Assembly: GCA_014380365.1 (NCBI GenBank)
Contig: JACMJZ010000004.1
Location: 186,001-250,000 of the forward strand
Reading direction: 5' to 3'
Source of the DNA: Pyrinomonadaceae bacterium
Lineage (GTDB): Bacteria > Acidobacteriota > Blastocatellia > Pyrinomonadales > Pyrinomonadaceae
DNA length: 64,000 nucleotides
Part shown: positions 44,088 through 52,943 of the stretch, in pieces
Numbering within the stretch: position 1 is the first letter of the stretch
Layout of the letters: every line of letters begins with the position of its first letter
Position numbers and translations under genes: made by a program
Notes under the pieces: generated by a model
Told to the model about the DNA's origin: nothing
Database searches by the model: none
The model's input: only the letters and a program-made list of their open reading frames with translations

Positions 44088-46912
44088 GGCATCACCCCCA
44101 ATTCCAGCGGCGCGGCATCCAGCGTCAAGAGCTCGGCAGACAACACGCCCGCGTCATCGCCGGCCCGCGGCGCAGCGGCAGCAAGAAATGAGTTCAACGT
44201 TTCGGTCGCACCGGTGCGATAGAGCTTGTTAATATCGACTGCGACGACGCCCGCCACGTTTTGCATCACGGCGAAGACCTCACTCAGCGTAACCGGTTGG
44301 CCGAAGCCGCGAGCCGCAAACGAAAAGCTGGTTCTCAACGCCGTCTCAATCGCCGCGAGCACGTTCGCTTCGATGTACTGCGAATCGATCTTCACATCGG
44401 CGAGCAGCTTGAAGGTCACGCCGCGATACGACTTGATCGTGATCGGCACATGCGGATCGCCCGACTGCAAGATTGCCGAAACCAGATTTCCATGGAGTGG
44501 CGCGTCGTCCGCGACCTCGGCGCCGTCAATACCCGCCACGGTGATGAAGACGCCACGCGTGTGAATGTTCCAGGTCCACGTCGCCAGTGCTTTCGCGATG
44601 CCTGAAAAGGTGCGCGCGAAGTCTTCATAGTCGCGCAGCGACACGATGCGATCCAGAGTCAGTACCGTCAGCGGTGAGTTGGCACGCGCGTCGGCGAGCA
44701 CCTGCGGGTCCTGTGCGCCGCTCGCGGCCAGGGGGTTTAGCACGCTCTTGACGCCAAGCGGTCTGGTCATCAGCAAACTGAGCTGCCCCGGAGCCATCAA
44801 GCCGCTGATCCCGATGCCTTTGCGATAGGTAGCCTTCACGTTTTCGTTGCCGATCGGGAGACGCGCGCCGGTGATGCCGTCACCGAATTGGACCTTGGCC
44901 GTCTGGTCGTCATCGATGTGGGTTACGTAGATGCGCTCGCGTGGGCCATGGCCAAACAGAGTCGGCACTTCCGTCCATTCCAGGTCATTGACGCGGAGCT
45001 CGAGCGTGGATTCACCACCGCTGGGATTGTCGGCACTGGTGTAGGTTAGCGGCGATTGACGCAGCGTGAAGCGTTGATAGGGTTGGCCCGCGTTGCCGCT
45101 TCCCAGCACTTCGTCTTTGACCGTTTCGCCGTGGGTGGAGAGGGCCACGTTTCCTGCAATCGTCACCGTCACGCGGTCGTAGACATTCTGTAGCGCGAAA
45201 GCACTCAGCTGTGGCCGGATCAATTTAAGAATCGTGTGCTCAGCGTCGGCGCTCAACACCGCCTGCTGCAGTTGGACTACTTCGCTGACCAGTACATCTG
45301 AGGCAGCTGCGGGTGCAAGTGTGATCTTGTCGTCCGCGGCAGTGATGAATCCCTCAAAGCCAGTCTTGTCGACCAGGCGCCAGGTCGTTTGATTCGGCTC
45401 CTCTTCGGTCACGGTTGGCGCCGCGGTCACGATCAGACTGTCGCCAGCGGCAAGTGCGACTTCTTCGGAACCATCCAACGAGGTCAGAGACTGGTTTGCC
45501 CGAGTGGTACCAATAATCGCTCGCATGCGCTTCCCGGTCACAATCAGCTCTCGGCCTTCTTCCAGACCGTCGACGACGCCTTCGAGAACTATCTCGTTTT
45601 TCCAGACCGGATCGGTCAGCGGTGTTTCGGCCAACTCCAACAAATCGCTTTGGGCGAAGACGGTCGTGTCACGAGGCGCGAACTTCTCGATGTTTTCACC
45701 GGAGATCTTCAGCAGCGTCGTCTTGGCGCTCATGTTGAAATCCACCTTCGTTTCCTCTCCTACTCCGCCCACCTTGTAGAGTTCCTTATAAGGTGGAAAC
45801 GTACTCGCAAGGTCATCGCTCTTGCTTTGAGGTTTTACCAGCACGATCCAACTGTTAAGAGTCACCTGGCTGTAAACTGCATCCAGGTTGATGATCGTTG
45901 TCGCGTCGAGAAATCTCTTATCGGCCCAGGAGGTGTCGCGGCCAACAAACGCGCCTGGCTCAAACTTTGAGGTGATCGCACTCCCGGCGGCGACCGGAGC
46001 GACTGGCGCCACCTCGCCGACACGTAGCGCCACGGGAAGTGTTTTCCACGCCGGTGCATTGAAGCCAAAGATCGACGCATGCAGTCGCAATGCGTAAACC
46101 TTCGTCCCCTGCTTTGGCGAATCGCTGAACGGAATCTTGCTGCCGAGCGGTTCACTCCAACGCACGAGCGTGCGCTGGTTCGGGGCATCAGGCTCGACGG
46201 CGGCCACCGAGCGAATCTCCCAGTTATCGTTGTTCTTATTCGACTCGCGCTCGGCGCCGACAATGAGAAGCGGATCGCCGGGTTTCAGATTCGTCGTCAC
46301 TCCACTGAGAAAAGTGAACCTGTCGCCGAACACCGGATTGTGCAGTTCGGTCTGGCGCGGCCTCATGGCATTGAATTCAGCGCGGGCATCGATTTGCTCA
46401 ACGGTCTCAAAGCTTTGCGGCTTTTCGTCGGGACCCGGAATGCTCTGCACTCTCAGCCCCTCGTCGATGGTCACGGCTCCCGGCGCGCCGGCAGCGCTTT
46501 CCAGAGTGAAGGCGAGATAGGTGCTCGCCGCGACGCCGGGTCGCAACTCGTAACCTATCAACCGGGCCAGATCGATAATTGAGCGGCGCTCGGTGGCCGT
46601 GCGCAGATACGATTCGTTCGCGATGCGCTCCTGATAGAAGGTAAGCACGTCGGCGGTTACGGCCCATGCGTCGAGCAAGGCGATCGTGAAATCGTCGTCG
46701 TCGCGCGTCATCAGTTTGCGCAGCTCAGACAGGCCCGATTCGGAAAGCCGGGCCAGCATGCTGGTTTTGAACTTCGCGTGCGTGCCGATGCGATAAGCTA
46801 TCGCGGTGAGGCCAGGCCGGTTGTCGATGGCCATTGGAGTTTCGACCGCAATCCCGGCGCAGCACCCGCAGTCATTCAAATTCAGTTCCGGTTGGTCTAA
46901 TGACAGCGTCAT
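44084..46912 (-). CDS. Baseplate J-like wedge protein (Afp12-like)
   Basis: 942 residues. N-terminus DDDFTIALLDAWAVTADVLTFYQERIANESYLRTATERRS is the large baseplate-wedge signature (as in Pvc/Afp wedge proteins), and the C-terminal third (about 640-850) shows the baseplate J core: SLRDYEDFARTFSGIAKA, ADVKIDSQYIEANVLAAIE and PVTLSEVFAVMQNVAGVVA. Builds the wedge ring around the hub. Pairs with the similar 851-residue product of the upstream gene; both overlap by 4 bases. Confidence 0.85.
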   Translation of the reverse strand: MTLSLDQPELNLNDCGCCAGIAVETPMAIDNRPGLTAIAYRIGTHAKFKTSMLARLSESGLSELRKLMTRDDDDFTIALLDAWAVTADVLTFYQERIANESYLRTATERRSIIDLARLIGYELRPGVAASTYLAFTLESAAGAPGAVTIDEGLRVQSIPGPDEKPQSFETVEQIDARAEFNAMRPRQTELHNPVFGDRFTFLSGVTTNLKPGDPLLIVGAERESNKNNDNWEIRSVAAVEPDAPNQRTLVRWSEPLGSKIPFSDSPKQGTKVYALRLHASIFGFNAPAWKTLPVALRVGEVAPVAPVAAGSAITSKFEPGAFVGRDTSWADKRFLDATTIINLDAVYSQVTLNSWIVLVKPQSKSDDLASTFPPYKELYKVGGVGEETKVDFNMSAKTTLLKISGENIEKFAPRDTTVFAQSDLLELAETPLTDPVWKNEIVLEGVVDGLEEGRELIVTGKRMRAIIGTTRANQSLTSLDGSEEVALAAGDSLIVTAAPTVTEEEPNQTTWRLVDKTGFEGFITAADDKITLAPAAASDVLVSEVVQLQQAVLSADAEHTILKLIRPQLSAFALQNVYDRVTVTIAGNVALSTHGETVKDEVLGSGNAGQPYQRFTLRQSPLTYTSADNPSGGESTLELRVNDLEWTEVPTLFGHGPRERIYVTHIDDDQTAKVQFGDGITGARLPIGNENVKATYRKGIGISGLMAPGQLSLLMTRPLGVKSVLNPLAASGAQDPQVLADARANSPLTVLTLDRIVSLRDYEDFARTFSGIAKALATWTWNIHTRGVFITVAGIDGAEVADDAPLHGNLVSAILQSGDPHVPITIKSYRGVTFKLLADVKIDSQYIEANVLAAIETALRTSFSFAARGFGQPVTLSEVFAVMQNVAGVVAVDINKLYRTGATETLNSFLAAAAPRAGDDAGVLSAELLTLDAAPLELGVMP

Positions 46913-49464
46913 TTCCCGCCCTCCAGAGTTAACCGAAAGACGCCGCGCTCGGCAAAATTCGGATCGTTATCGAGGCGCGCAATCTCCAAACGGCCGATCT
47001 GCATCACGCCGTCATCGAGCGCCTGGCGGCTGGCGATTCCGAGTCGCTGAAACTTTTCAAAGGTCACAAAGCGGACGCCTTCGACCTTTTGGGCGGCCGC
47101 GTAGAGCACACTGAGATAGACCGGCTGAGCGAAGGTGAAATTGTCCGGATGAAAGACGCCGCGCTGACCGTCGGGTAGAATCCGGTTGCTGAAGACTTGC
47201 AGCAGTGCAGCCTTGACGTCGCTGCTGAAATAGTTGGGTTGAACGCAAACAGTCATCTCGAGTTCCAGCGGCACGAACTGTGGGCCATCGATCTCGACGT
47301 CATGACCGGCCATCCGAAACCGTTCGAGGTGCAGCCGCATGTCCTGTTCGAAATCGGCATCGACGGGCCGGCCACCCAGGCGGTCGAGCGTCAAAAAGAT
47401 CGTTCGCCAACTGCCGGTCCAGCGCACGGTAGCCGCGGCCTGCTGGACTTCGCGATGACGCTCAGCCACCGCGGCATAGTCGTCGGGCGTGACGGCGCGC
47501 TCTTGAATACGAAATGCGCTCGGGGCAATCCGGCGCACATGCTCGCTGCTCTCCGGATTGGCGCCACCGCTTGCCGGCAGCGGCTGATGTACGCCCGTGA
47601 CGCGGTTGTCAGTAGTCAAAATATGGGCCAGCGATTCGGCGCCGACATTGCCGCTGACTCCGTTGCCGATCCGATACGTAGCGGTGAATTCCAAGTCGGG
47701 CGCGGGTTGCAAGCCATATTGATCGTCGCCAAAGCGGAGGGTCGCGCGTCCCTCCTCATCGACCTCAGCCACGAATTCCCTGGCGAAGGCGTCGCTGGAT
47801 AACAGGTTGCGTTGCGGTTCCCAAAAGCCGCTGTTGGAATCGTCGAGCGAGATTTGGGGCAGCACCTCACTCATTTCCCAACGAAATGCGCCGGCGGCAG
47901 AAGCGTCAGGGTTCCGGGCGAATGGCAATGGCGAAGCGTTCTGAATCGGTTTCAACCGCGCGGCTTGCGTGAGCGGCTGTTCCTTGAGCTGCGGGCGAAA
48001 ATGCTGCAGCCCGGGCAACGATGCATTGTCCGAGCAGTGACCGCTTGCTGCCGACGCCACAGTCGCGAGCGAATCACCGGCTGACGGCACCGTGCCGAGC
48101 TCTTCTGACTTCAGCGTCTCGCCATGGTCGGCCAGCACTATGTTTCCGTAAGCGACACTGATGTTGTTTTTGTACTCCGAGGTTTCGGTCCGGGCCGAGA
48201 TGCAGAGCGCGAACGGTAACGCGTCATCTGTGTGCCATTTAATTTCGGTCAGTAGTTGTTCCTTGTTGGTCTTCGGATCGATTACCAGTTTGTCGACTGA
48301 GGATTCGACTATCGTGAGACGAACCGCGTGACGGTGAGCCGGATCGGCATCGGCCGCAACGCCGGTCAGTGGCCCGGCTACTTCCTGGAAAACAAGCACG
48401 TCGCCCGCCAGTAACTTCGGCAGTTTGCCTTTCAACGTTGCGCGCGTCGCGCCCGCGGCCAGACAACAACGCTCATCGCCCCACGTGTAAAACTCGATCT
48501 CGTTGTGCGCTGGGTAGAGGGTGATGTCCTCCATGGTTTCAAAAACCTGCGGCGCTGCGGCGGTGATCTGACGCATTTCATCCTTATTTTTTGGGTTGAC
48601 GACGTCCTGCTCCAGTCCGGCGACGCGTGTAAGCAGCGGCGTCCCTTTCTTTAACACGACGTCGTCCGAATCAGTTTGCACCTGCACCCAGCCTCGCGCG
48701 TTGCAGCCGTCGTGCATGAAGTAGTCGATCAAGAGCGCGTGACGGCGCACGGAAACGCGGCGTCGAGCTGTGTTGAGATATGCCTCAGTAGCAATCGCGT
48801 CCTGTTGGTAGCTGAGATGATCGCCGACGTAGGCGAGCAACTCGACCAACGCCACTCCAAGGTCCGACGGGTTGCGTTCACGCCATTGCGGTATCAGCAA
48901 CGACATGCGATCAAGCATCAACTGGCGGAAGCTGTTGTAGTCTTTCGCCAGATAATCAATTTCCGGCTCGGCGGCCGCTTCCTCCGAGCAGGTTTGGTCC
49001 GTGCGGCAATCAAAGTCGCTCGGACATTCGATCTTGAAAGAGAACGGCACGGAAGAGAGCACCGGATCGAAGCGCTCGGGCGGTTGGCCGGCGCCGCTCT
49101 GACTGCTGCCCAGCGCGTGTTGAGCGTCCTCGACCAAACGCAACGTATAGGTCGAATAATCGCCCGGTTGATCGACTTCGACCGTGAGGACGTTTGACTG
49201 GTCGCCCGTGCCGGCCGTCGCGGCGACCACCCTGATACCGCGTATTCGTTCGCCGCCCTGGATGAGCAAGTTGTTGGGCAGCAACGGCGGGACCCCGATC
49301 GGCTTGAGGAAGTGGACGAACAGAAAGCGCTGGCGGTGGGACGCCACCGGCGCGTCGTTGTCCAGCACCTCAAGAAAATCGATGCCGTTATAGTCAACGC
49401 CGTTTACGAGTCCGTGATCGCGCACGAACGCGCGGCGGCGATCATCGCAGCAAAAATAGATCAT
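46909..49464 (-). CDS. Baseplate J-like wedge protein (Afp11-like)
   Basis: 851 residues. Early AKDYNSFRQLMLDRMSLLIP and DLGVALVELLAYVGDHLSYQ are the wedge signature; the C-terminal part has RAVTPDDYAAVAERHREVQQ, DVKAALLQVFSNRILPDGQ and VYLSVLYAAAQKVEGV, the baseplate J core. Cytoplasmic until assembled. It overlaps the gp25 gene upstream and the 942-residue wedge gene downstream, so stoichiometric production is likely. Confidence 0.87.
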   Translation of the reverse strand: MIYFCCDDRRRAFVRDHGLVNGVDYNGIDFLEVLDNDAPVASHRQRFLFVHFLKPIGVPPLLPNNLLIQGGERIRGIRVVAATAGTGDQSNVLTVEVDQPGDYSTYTLRLVEDAQHALGSSQSGAGQPPERFDPVLSSVPFSFKIECPSDFDCRTDQTCSEEAAAEPEIDYLAKDYNSFRQLMLDRMSLLIPQWRERNPSDLGVALVELLAYVGDHLSYQQDAIATEAYLNTARRRVSVRRHALLIDYFMHDGCNARGWVQVQTDSDDVVLKKGTPLLTRVAGLEQDVVNPKNKDEMRQITAAAPQVFETMEDITLYPAHNEIEFYTWGDERCCLAAGATRATLKGKLPKLLAGDVLVFQEVAGPLTGVAADADPAHRHAVRLTIVESSVDKLVIDPKTNKEQLLTEIKWHTDDALPFALCISARTETSEYKNNISVAYGNIVLADHGETLKSEELGTVPSAGDSLATVASAASGHCSDNASLPGLQHFRPQLKEQPLTQAARLKPIQNASPLPFARNPDASAAGAFRWEMSEVLPQISLDDSNSGFWEPQRNLLSSDAFAREFVAEVDEEGRATLRFGDDQYGLQPAPDLEFTATYRIGNGVSGNVGAESLAHILTTDNRVTGVHQPLPASGGANPESSEHVRRIAPSAFRIQERAVTPDDYAAVAERHREVQQAAATVRWTGSWRTIFLTLDRLGGRPVDADFEQDMRLHLERFRMAGHDVEIDGPQFVPLELEMTVCVQPNYFSSDVKAALLQVFSNRILPDGQRGVFHPDNFTFAQPVYLSVLYAAAQKVEGVRFVTFEKFQRLGIASRQALDDGVMQIGRLEIARLDNDPNFAERGVFRLTLEGGK

Positions 49465-49826
49465 CCGGTTCGTCCTTCTCTAACAAATTGGGCTACCTGC
49501 CGCTGTTGATTGCGGCGGACAGTGTATTGGACCAGCACGCGCAAGGTTGAGTCCTCGCTTTGCACGTCTACCGCCTCGACTTGTATCAAATCGCCGAGCC
49601 ACTGTTGCAGTGCTCCCTGCACCGTTATCTGCGTCGCGGAAGCCAGCGCCTGACTGTTCGGTGCGAAGATGAGTTGCAGCACACCACTGCCGAACGTGGG
49701 CCGATTCACCCGTTCGCCGGGGGTGGTGAATAAGACTTGTTCGATCAGATCGCGAATGTGCTCGCCATCGGTGGTCTCGGCCGTGCGGCCGCGACTGTCA
49801 TAGTCGTATGGGTAATCGAGCTGCAT
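49461..49826 (-). CDS. gp25-like baseplate wedge protein
   Basis: 121 residues with the GPW/gp25 domain: EHIRDLIEQVLFTTPGERVNRPTFGSGV and LQQWLGDLIQVEAVDV. In contractile tails this lysozyme-like small wedge protein initiates sheath assembly (EPR-type motif region). Starts at 49826, 12 bases after the PAAR-like gene; overlaps the next wedge gene by 4 bases. Confidence 0.92.
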   Translation of the reverse strand: MQLDYPYDYDSRGRTAETTDGEHIRDLIEQVLFTTPGERVNRPTFGSGVLQLIFAPNSQALASATQITVQGALQQWLGDLIQVEAVDVQSEDSTLRVLVQYTVRRNQQRQVAQFVREGRTG

Positions 49827-49838
49827 CGATGCTCCTTT

Positions 49839-50162
49839 TCAGGTGGCCTTCACACGCACCTGCGTCATCACGATATTGAGCGGCGTACCCGTCGGTGTGC
49901 AGAGGGCCTGGCTGTCCTGCAACAGGACCGGTTGCCCGCCCGCCATGACGCGGGTGGCGCCCATCAGGAATTGCGCGGTCACGCAGGGACCATTGCCGGC
50001 CGACGGCGGCGGGAATGGGCAACCCGCAACCGTGTACATCGTCGGCAGGGTGACGATCTGCTGACCGCCGACTTTGACTCGCGGATTTGGAACTGTCGGC
50101 TGCGCCTGCCCACCGTGGGCGCAAAGCACCGTCGCTCCCATGTGTAAAATAAAGCCTGGCAT
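49839..50162 (-). CDS. PAAR-like spike tip protein
   Basis: 107 residues, Gly/Pro/Cys-rich. GATVLCAHGGQAQPTV, CPFPPPSAGNGPC and QFLMGATRVMAGGQPVLLQD resemble PAAR/DUF4280-like tips that sharpen VgrG or gp5 spikes and hold a metal by His and Cys. Classical PAAR-GG pattern is only loosely matched, so tip role is by position and size, between spike and gp25 genes. Confidence 0.75.
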   Translation of the reverse strand: MPGFILHMGATVLCAHGGQAQPTVPNPRVKVGGQQIVTLPTMYTVAGCPFPPPSAGNGPCVTAQFLMGATRVMAGGQPVLLQDSQALCTPTGTPLNIVMTQVRVKAT

Positions 50163-50164
50163 CT

Positions 50165-50665
50165 CTAGATCACCTCCAAGGCGCCGCCGTTTACTTGCAC
50201 TTGTGGACCAGTCATCTTAATTGTGCCGCCCTGCCCGTTGGTAATCTCGATACTGGTCGCGTTCATTACGATCTTCTGTCCGCCCGAAGTCTGCAGGGTG
50301 ATGCCGCCGATGCCCGGCGTATCGTCGAGGATGATGCTGTGCCCGCCTTCGGTCTGGATGATCACTTTCTTGTAGGGCGGCGCGAGCAGATCGGGTGGCG
50401 CCTCAGCCACCGAACCTATCCAACAACCAGCCCAAATTGGATAGTCAGGATCGCCATGCTCAAATTCGATCCAGACCCCGGCGCCCACTTTCGGCAACGC
50501 GAAAAAGCCCATGGCGCTGCCGGCAAAGGGCAAACACGGCATGGCCCAGCCACTCTCTTGATCGCCCATTACGTCCGGCACCTTGGCCCGCACGCGATTC
50601 ATCATCAGCGGATCCTGAATGTCCGTTACAGTGCCGCGATATTTTCCGAAGAACTGATTGCCCAT
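50165..50665 (-). CDS. Baseplate spike protein, gp5/gpV-like (OB fold)
   Basis: 166 residues. N-terminal OB fold (about 1-85: YRGTVTDIQDPLMMNRVRAKV, GWAMPCLPFAGSAMGFFALP, GAGVWIEFEHGDPDYPIWAG) followed by a short beta-helix-like tail with HSIILDDTPGIGGITL and GQKIVMNATSIEIT repeats, as in gpV/VgrG spikes. In Afp/PVC the spike is fused to the gp27-like hub (VgrG); here the hub is a separate gene directly upstream. Confidence 0.9.
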   Translation of the reverse strand: MGNQFFGKYRGTVTDIQDPLMMNRVRAKVPDVMGDQESGWAMPCLPFAGSAMGFFALPKVGAGVWIEFEHGDPDYPIWAGCWIGSVAEAPPDLLAPPYKKVIIQTEGGHSIILDDTPGIGGITLQTSGGQKIVMNATSIEITNGQGGTIKMTGPQVQVNGGALEVI

Positions 50666-50674
50666 GTTGCGACC

Positions 50675-51793
50675 TCAGGGGACGACTACCGGCAGCAGCG
50701 CGCCCGTTCCTTCTCTACTGGCCGAGAAACTCTGCTTGTAGTCACCGATTGTGAGCGTGTGCGTCACGCTCTTCACATAGTAGTTGCCGTCATAAGCAAG
50801 GCCGGCGCCGCGAATGCCGACCAGCTTGCGCGCCCGCAGGACATGACCGTAACGGACGCTGTCGATCTCGCCGGTACCATTCACCGAATCGGGAGCATTC
50901 GTGGCCCGGGACAGCGCGTTCGTGGCGGCCCGCGCCGGATTCTGGTTGGCACTGTCGCGCAGCAGCACCGTGCGCAGCGCCGCAGTAGGCGACGACACGA
51001 GCGGTGGGATGCGCAACGAGGGCAAAGGCGGAATCGGAATCGCGGTCTTGGTGATTGGCTCGACGAAGCTGCCACTGGTGTTGATCGGAGCGAGTGCATC
51101 TTGCGTGAAGTGCAGAGACTTGAGATTCGAGGCCGGTCCCGGGCCCAGGGTCAGAGCCGACTGCGGCAGACCAATCCGGCTGGGCGCTCCCCAGAAAGCA
51201 GTATTGACGCCAAACGTCAACGGCTCAATGTAGAAGACAAAGCCATTGCGCTCAGCCAGCCGGCGAATAAATTTGAGATCGGTCTCGTTCTGGCGCGGAA
51301 TGCGATCGATGATCAGCGGCACATCCGTGGTCGGCGTGACCTGCGGCACCAGTCCGTACTTTGCATAGCTGGCGATCAGTTGAGTGACAATAAGAAAGTC
51401 CGGCTGGTTCTCATACTTCTCATTTTTCTCTTCCAGATCGAGCATGATGCTGACGTCTTTGCCGGTCACCGTTAGCGTGCTCGAACCCGGATCGGGGTTC
51501 GGCGCGTGTTGCTGGTGCGTAATGATGCCGTCGATCAACACTTCCGGAGTCGCGCCCATCAGCACGCCAATGATCACGCGCGTGGAAGGAGCCAATGCAC
51601 CGCTTTGCAAAAGGGTGTAATCGGTGGGCTGACTCTTGCTGAGGGCAAACGTGAGCTGGAATCCATCGCCATTCTCGGCATCATTGGTTACCTGGACGTT
51701 GGTCAGCGCCTGCAACGCGTCGGGCGGCGCCGGCAACGGCACCGTCTGGCCCAACCATAAAATCAAGCGTATCCCAAGCTGGCTAGTTAACAT
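50675..51793 (-). CDS. Hub protein, gp27/phage late control D-like
   Basis: 372 residues of the phage late control gene D / VgrG hub family: TYRL... regions with LSKSQPTDYTLLQSGALAPS, PNPDPGSSTLTVTGKDVSIMLD, and the signature RQNETDLKFIRRLAERNGFVFYIE (about 205-230). Forms the trimeric hub to which the spike attaches. It precedes the spike gene by 9 bases; the two together correspond to one VgrG. Confidence 0.88.
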   Translation of the reverse strand: MLTSQLGIRLILWLGQTVPLPAPPDALQALTNVQVTNDAENGDGFQLTFALSKSQPTDYTLLQSGALAPSTRVIIGVLMGATPEVLIDGIITHQQHAPNPDPGSSTLTVTGKDVSIMLDLEEKNEKYENQPDFLIVTQLIASYAKYGLVPQVTPTTDVPLIIDRIPRQNETDLKFIRRLAERNGFVFYIEPLTFGVNTAFWGAPSRIGLPQSALTLGPGPASNLKSLHFTQDALAPINTSGSFVEPITKTAIPIPPLPSLRIPPLVSSPTAALRTVLLRDSANQNPARAATNALSRATNAPDSVNGTGEIDSVRYGHVLRARKLVGIRGAGLAYDGNYYVKSVTHTLTIGDYKQSFSASREGTGALLPVVVP

Positions 51794-51801
51794 GATTCTT
51801 C

Positions 51802-52101
51802 CTAAATGTCCGGCAGCGCGATCTTGACCACGCCTCCGGTCTCTTCAAGCTCCTCCGGTTGGAGCACGTCATTGGCATCACAAACACGCCAGAACTGCGT
51901 GGGGTCGCCAAGATAGCGGGCCGTGATGTTGTCGAGCCGCTCGCCCTGCGCGACCGTGTGTTCGACCAGGGTCGTAAGATTCTCGCTGGGCGGAATGATG
52001 CGGCGACGCACATAACGCACCTCGCGCGTGCCGTCATCCTGATCCGGAACACTTATCGTGGTAGTTTCAAGATTGAAATAGCGGCTGCTCTTGTCGAACA
52101 T
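51802..52101 (-). CDS. LysM-domain baseplate/tube adaptor
   Basis: 99 residues. A LysM-like module (about 40-95; HTVAQGERLDNITARYLGDPTQFWRVCDAN) follows a short N-terminal beta strand. Small LysM proteins of this kind occur between tube and hub genes in contractile systems and help anchor the hub. Eight bases before the hub gene. Confidence 0.88.
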   Translation of the reverse strand: MFDKSSRYFNLETTTISVPDQDDGTREVRYVRRRIIPPSENLTTLVEHTVAQGERLDNITARYLGDPTQFWRVCDANDVLQPEELEETGGVVKIALPDI

Positions 52102-52123
52102 TCAGGCTCCTTCTATGCGACTC

Positions 52124-52762
52124 TTAAAGCGTAGTCCCGATGGCGGCGACGTTGCTGACGCCCCCGATTGTTGCCATCACTTCCTTGACAATTTGGTGGA
52201 CCATGAACAGCGCCCCGCCTACACTCAACAGACCCAGATCCTGATAATTCAAAACTCTCAAACCAAGGTTCACTTTGGCGCGTATCGGATTCAGGTTCGT
52301 ATCAAAAGCCTCTTCGGTAATGCTAAAAGTTGTCAGGCGCACGGGCACGACGCGCTTCAGGCCCCAAATGAACAGTGTGAGCGGCGCTTCCGGAGGAATA
52401 ACTTCGATGACTCCCGCCGCCATCAGCAGTTCGTTCGCAATGACCAGCGCAGACTTGGGATAGAGCAGCATTTCCAACGATGAGAGCGTCGGATATAAGC
52501 CTATTGTCGTGGCGATACCGTCTGCCCTTTCCAGTTGGTCGGCGGCGTCGATCTCCATTGCGACGGTGATGTTTTCTTGCGGCGGACCTTTCAGGCGTAG
52601 TGCTTCTCCGGGATTGGTGCCGCCCGTCGTCTGTGCGGTCAGCGTGCGCGTAAGCGTATCGGGGTTGTATTGAAACACGATCACGCTTGCCAGCGGATTA
52701 AACGGATCAAGCCCGATGATCGCGCCTTTCTGCACTTTGGGTGAACCAGGAAATGTACTCAT
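52124..52762 (-). CDS. Contractile injection system tube-initiator protein (Afp7-like, CIS_tube)
   Basis: 212 residues. KGAIIGLDPFNPLASVIVFQYNPDTLTRTL is the N-terminal CIS tube signature (F-x-x-NP), followed by LKGPPQENITVAMEIDAADQ and a beta-rich body with VPVRLTTFSITEEAFDTNLNP. It would connect the inner tube to the hub. First structural gene after the cargo cassette, 22 bases before the LysM gene. Confidence 0.82.
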   Translation of the reverse strand: MSTFPGSPKVQKGAIIGLDPFNPLASVIVFQYNPDTLTRTLTAQTTGGTNPGEALRLKGPPQENITVAMEIDAADQLERADGIATTIGLYPTLSSLEMLLYPKSALVIANELLMAAGVIEVIPPEAPLTLFIWGLKRVVPVRLTTFSITEEAFDTNLNPIRAKVNLGLRVLNYQDLGLLSVGGALFMVHQIVKEVMATIGGVSNVAAIGTTL

Positions 52763-52943
52763 ATGCTATCCATATCTACTCGCTTCGCGACGTTCATGGC
52801 TGAGGCCTTCTCTTCTCGCAGTCGGTTCCATCGCCCAGCGCTTTTCGCGATCGAAGTCTTACTTCCATCTCAATCAGTCTTCACGAAACCTCAGTCGGCA
52901 ATAACTAGAAGGGTGTCCGCTACACAGCCCTCACACTAACCGG
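52763..52943. other. Spacer between structural and cargo genes
   Basis: 181 bases between the tube-initiator and the last cargo gene. Too short for a gene; no clear promoter or terminator seen. A second promoter for the structural genes could sit here. Confidence 0.45.

Noticed and set aside
50195-51475. Long plus-strand open frame opposite the hub gene
   Set aside because: Shadow frame: the minus strand encodes well-defined hub and spike proteins, and the plus-strand translation is low-complexity, Arg-rich and without family features.
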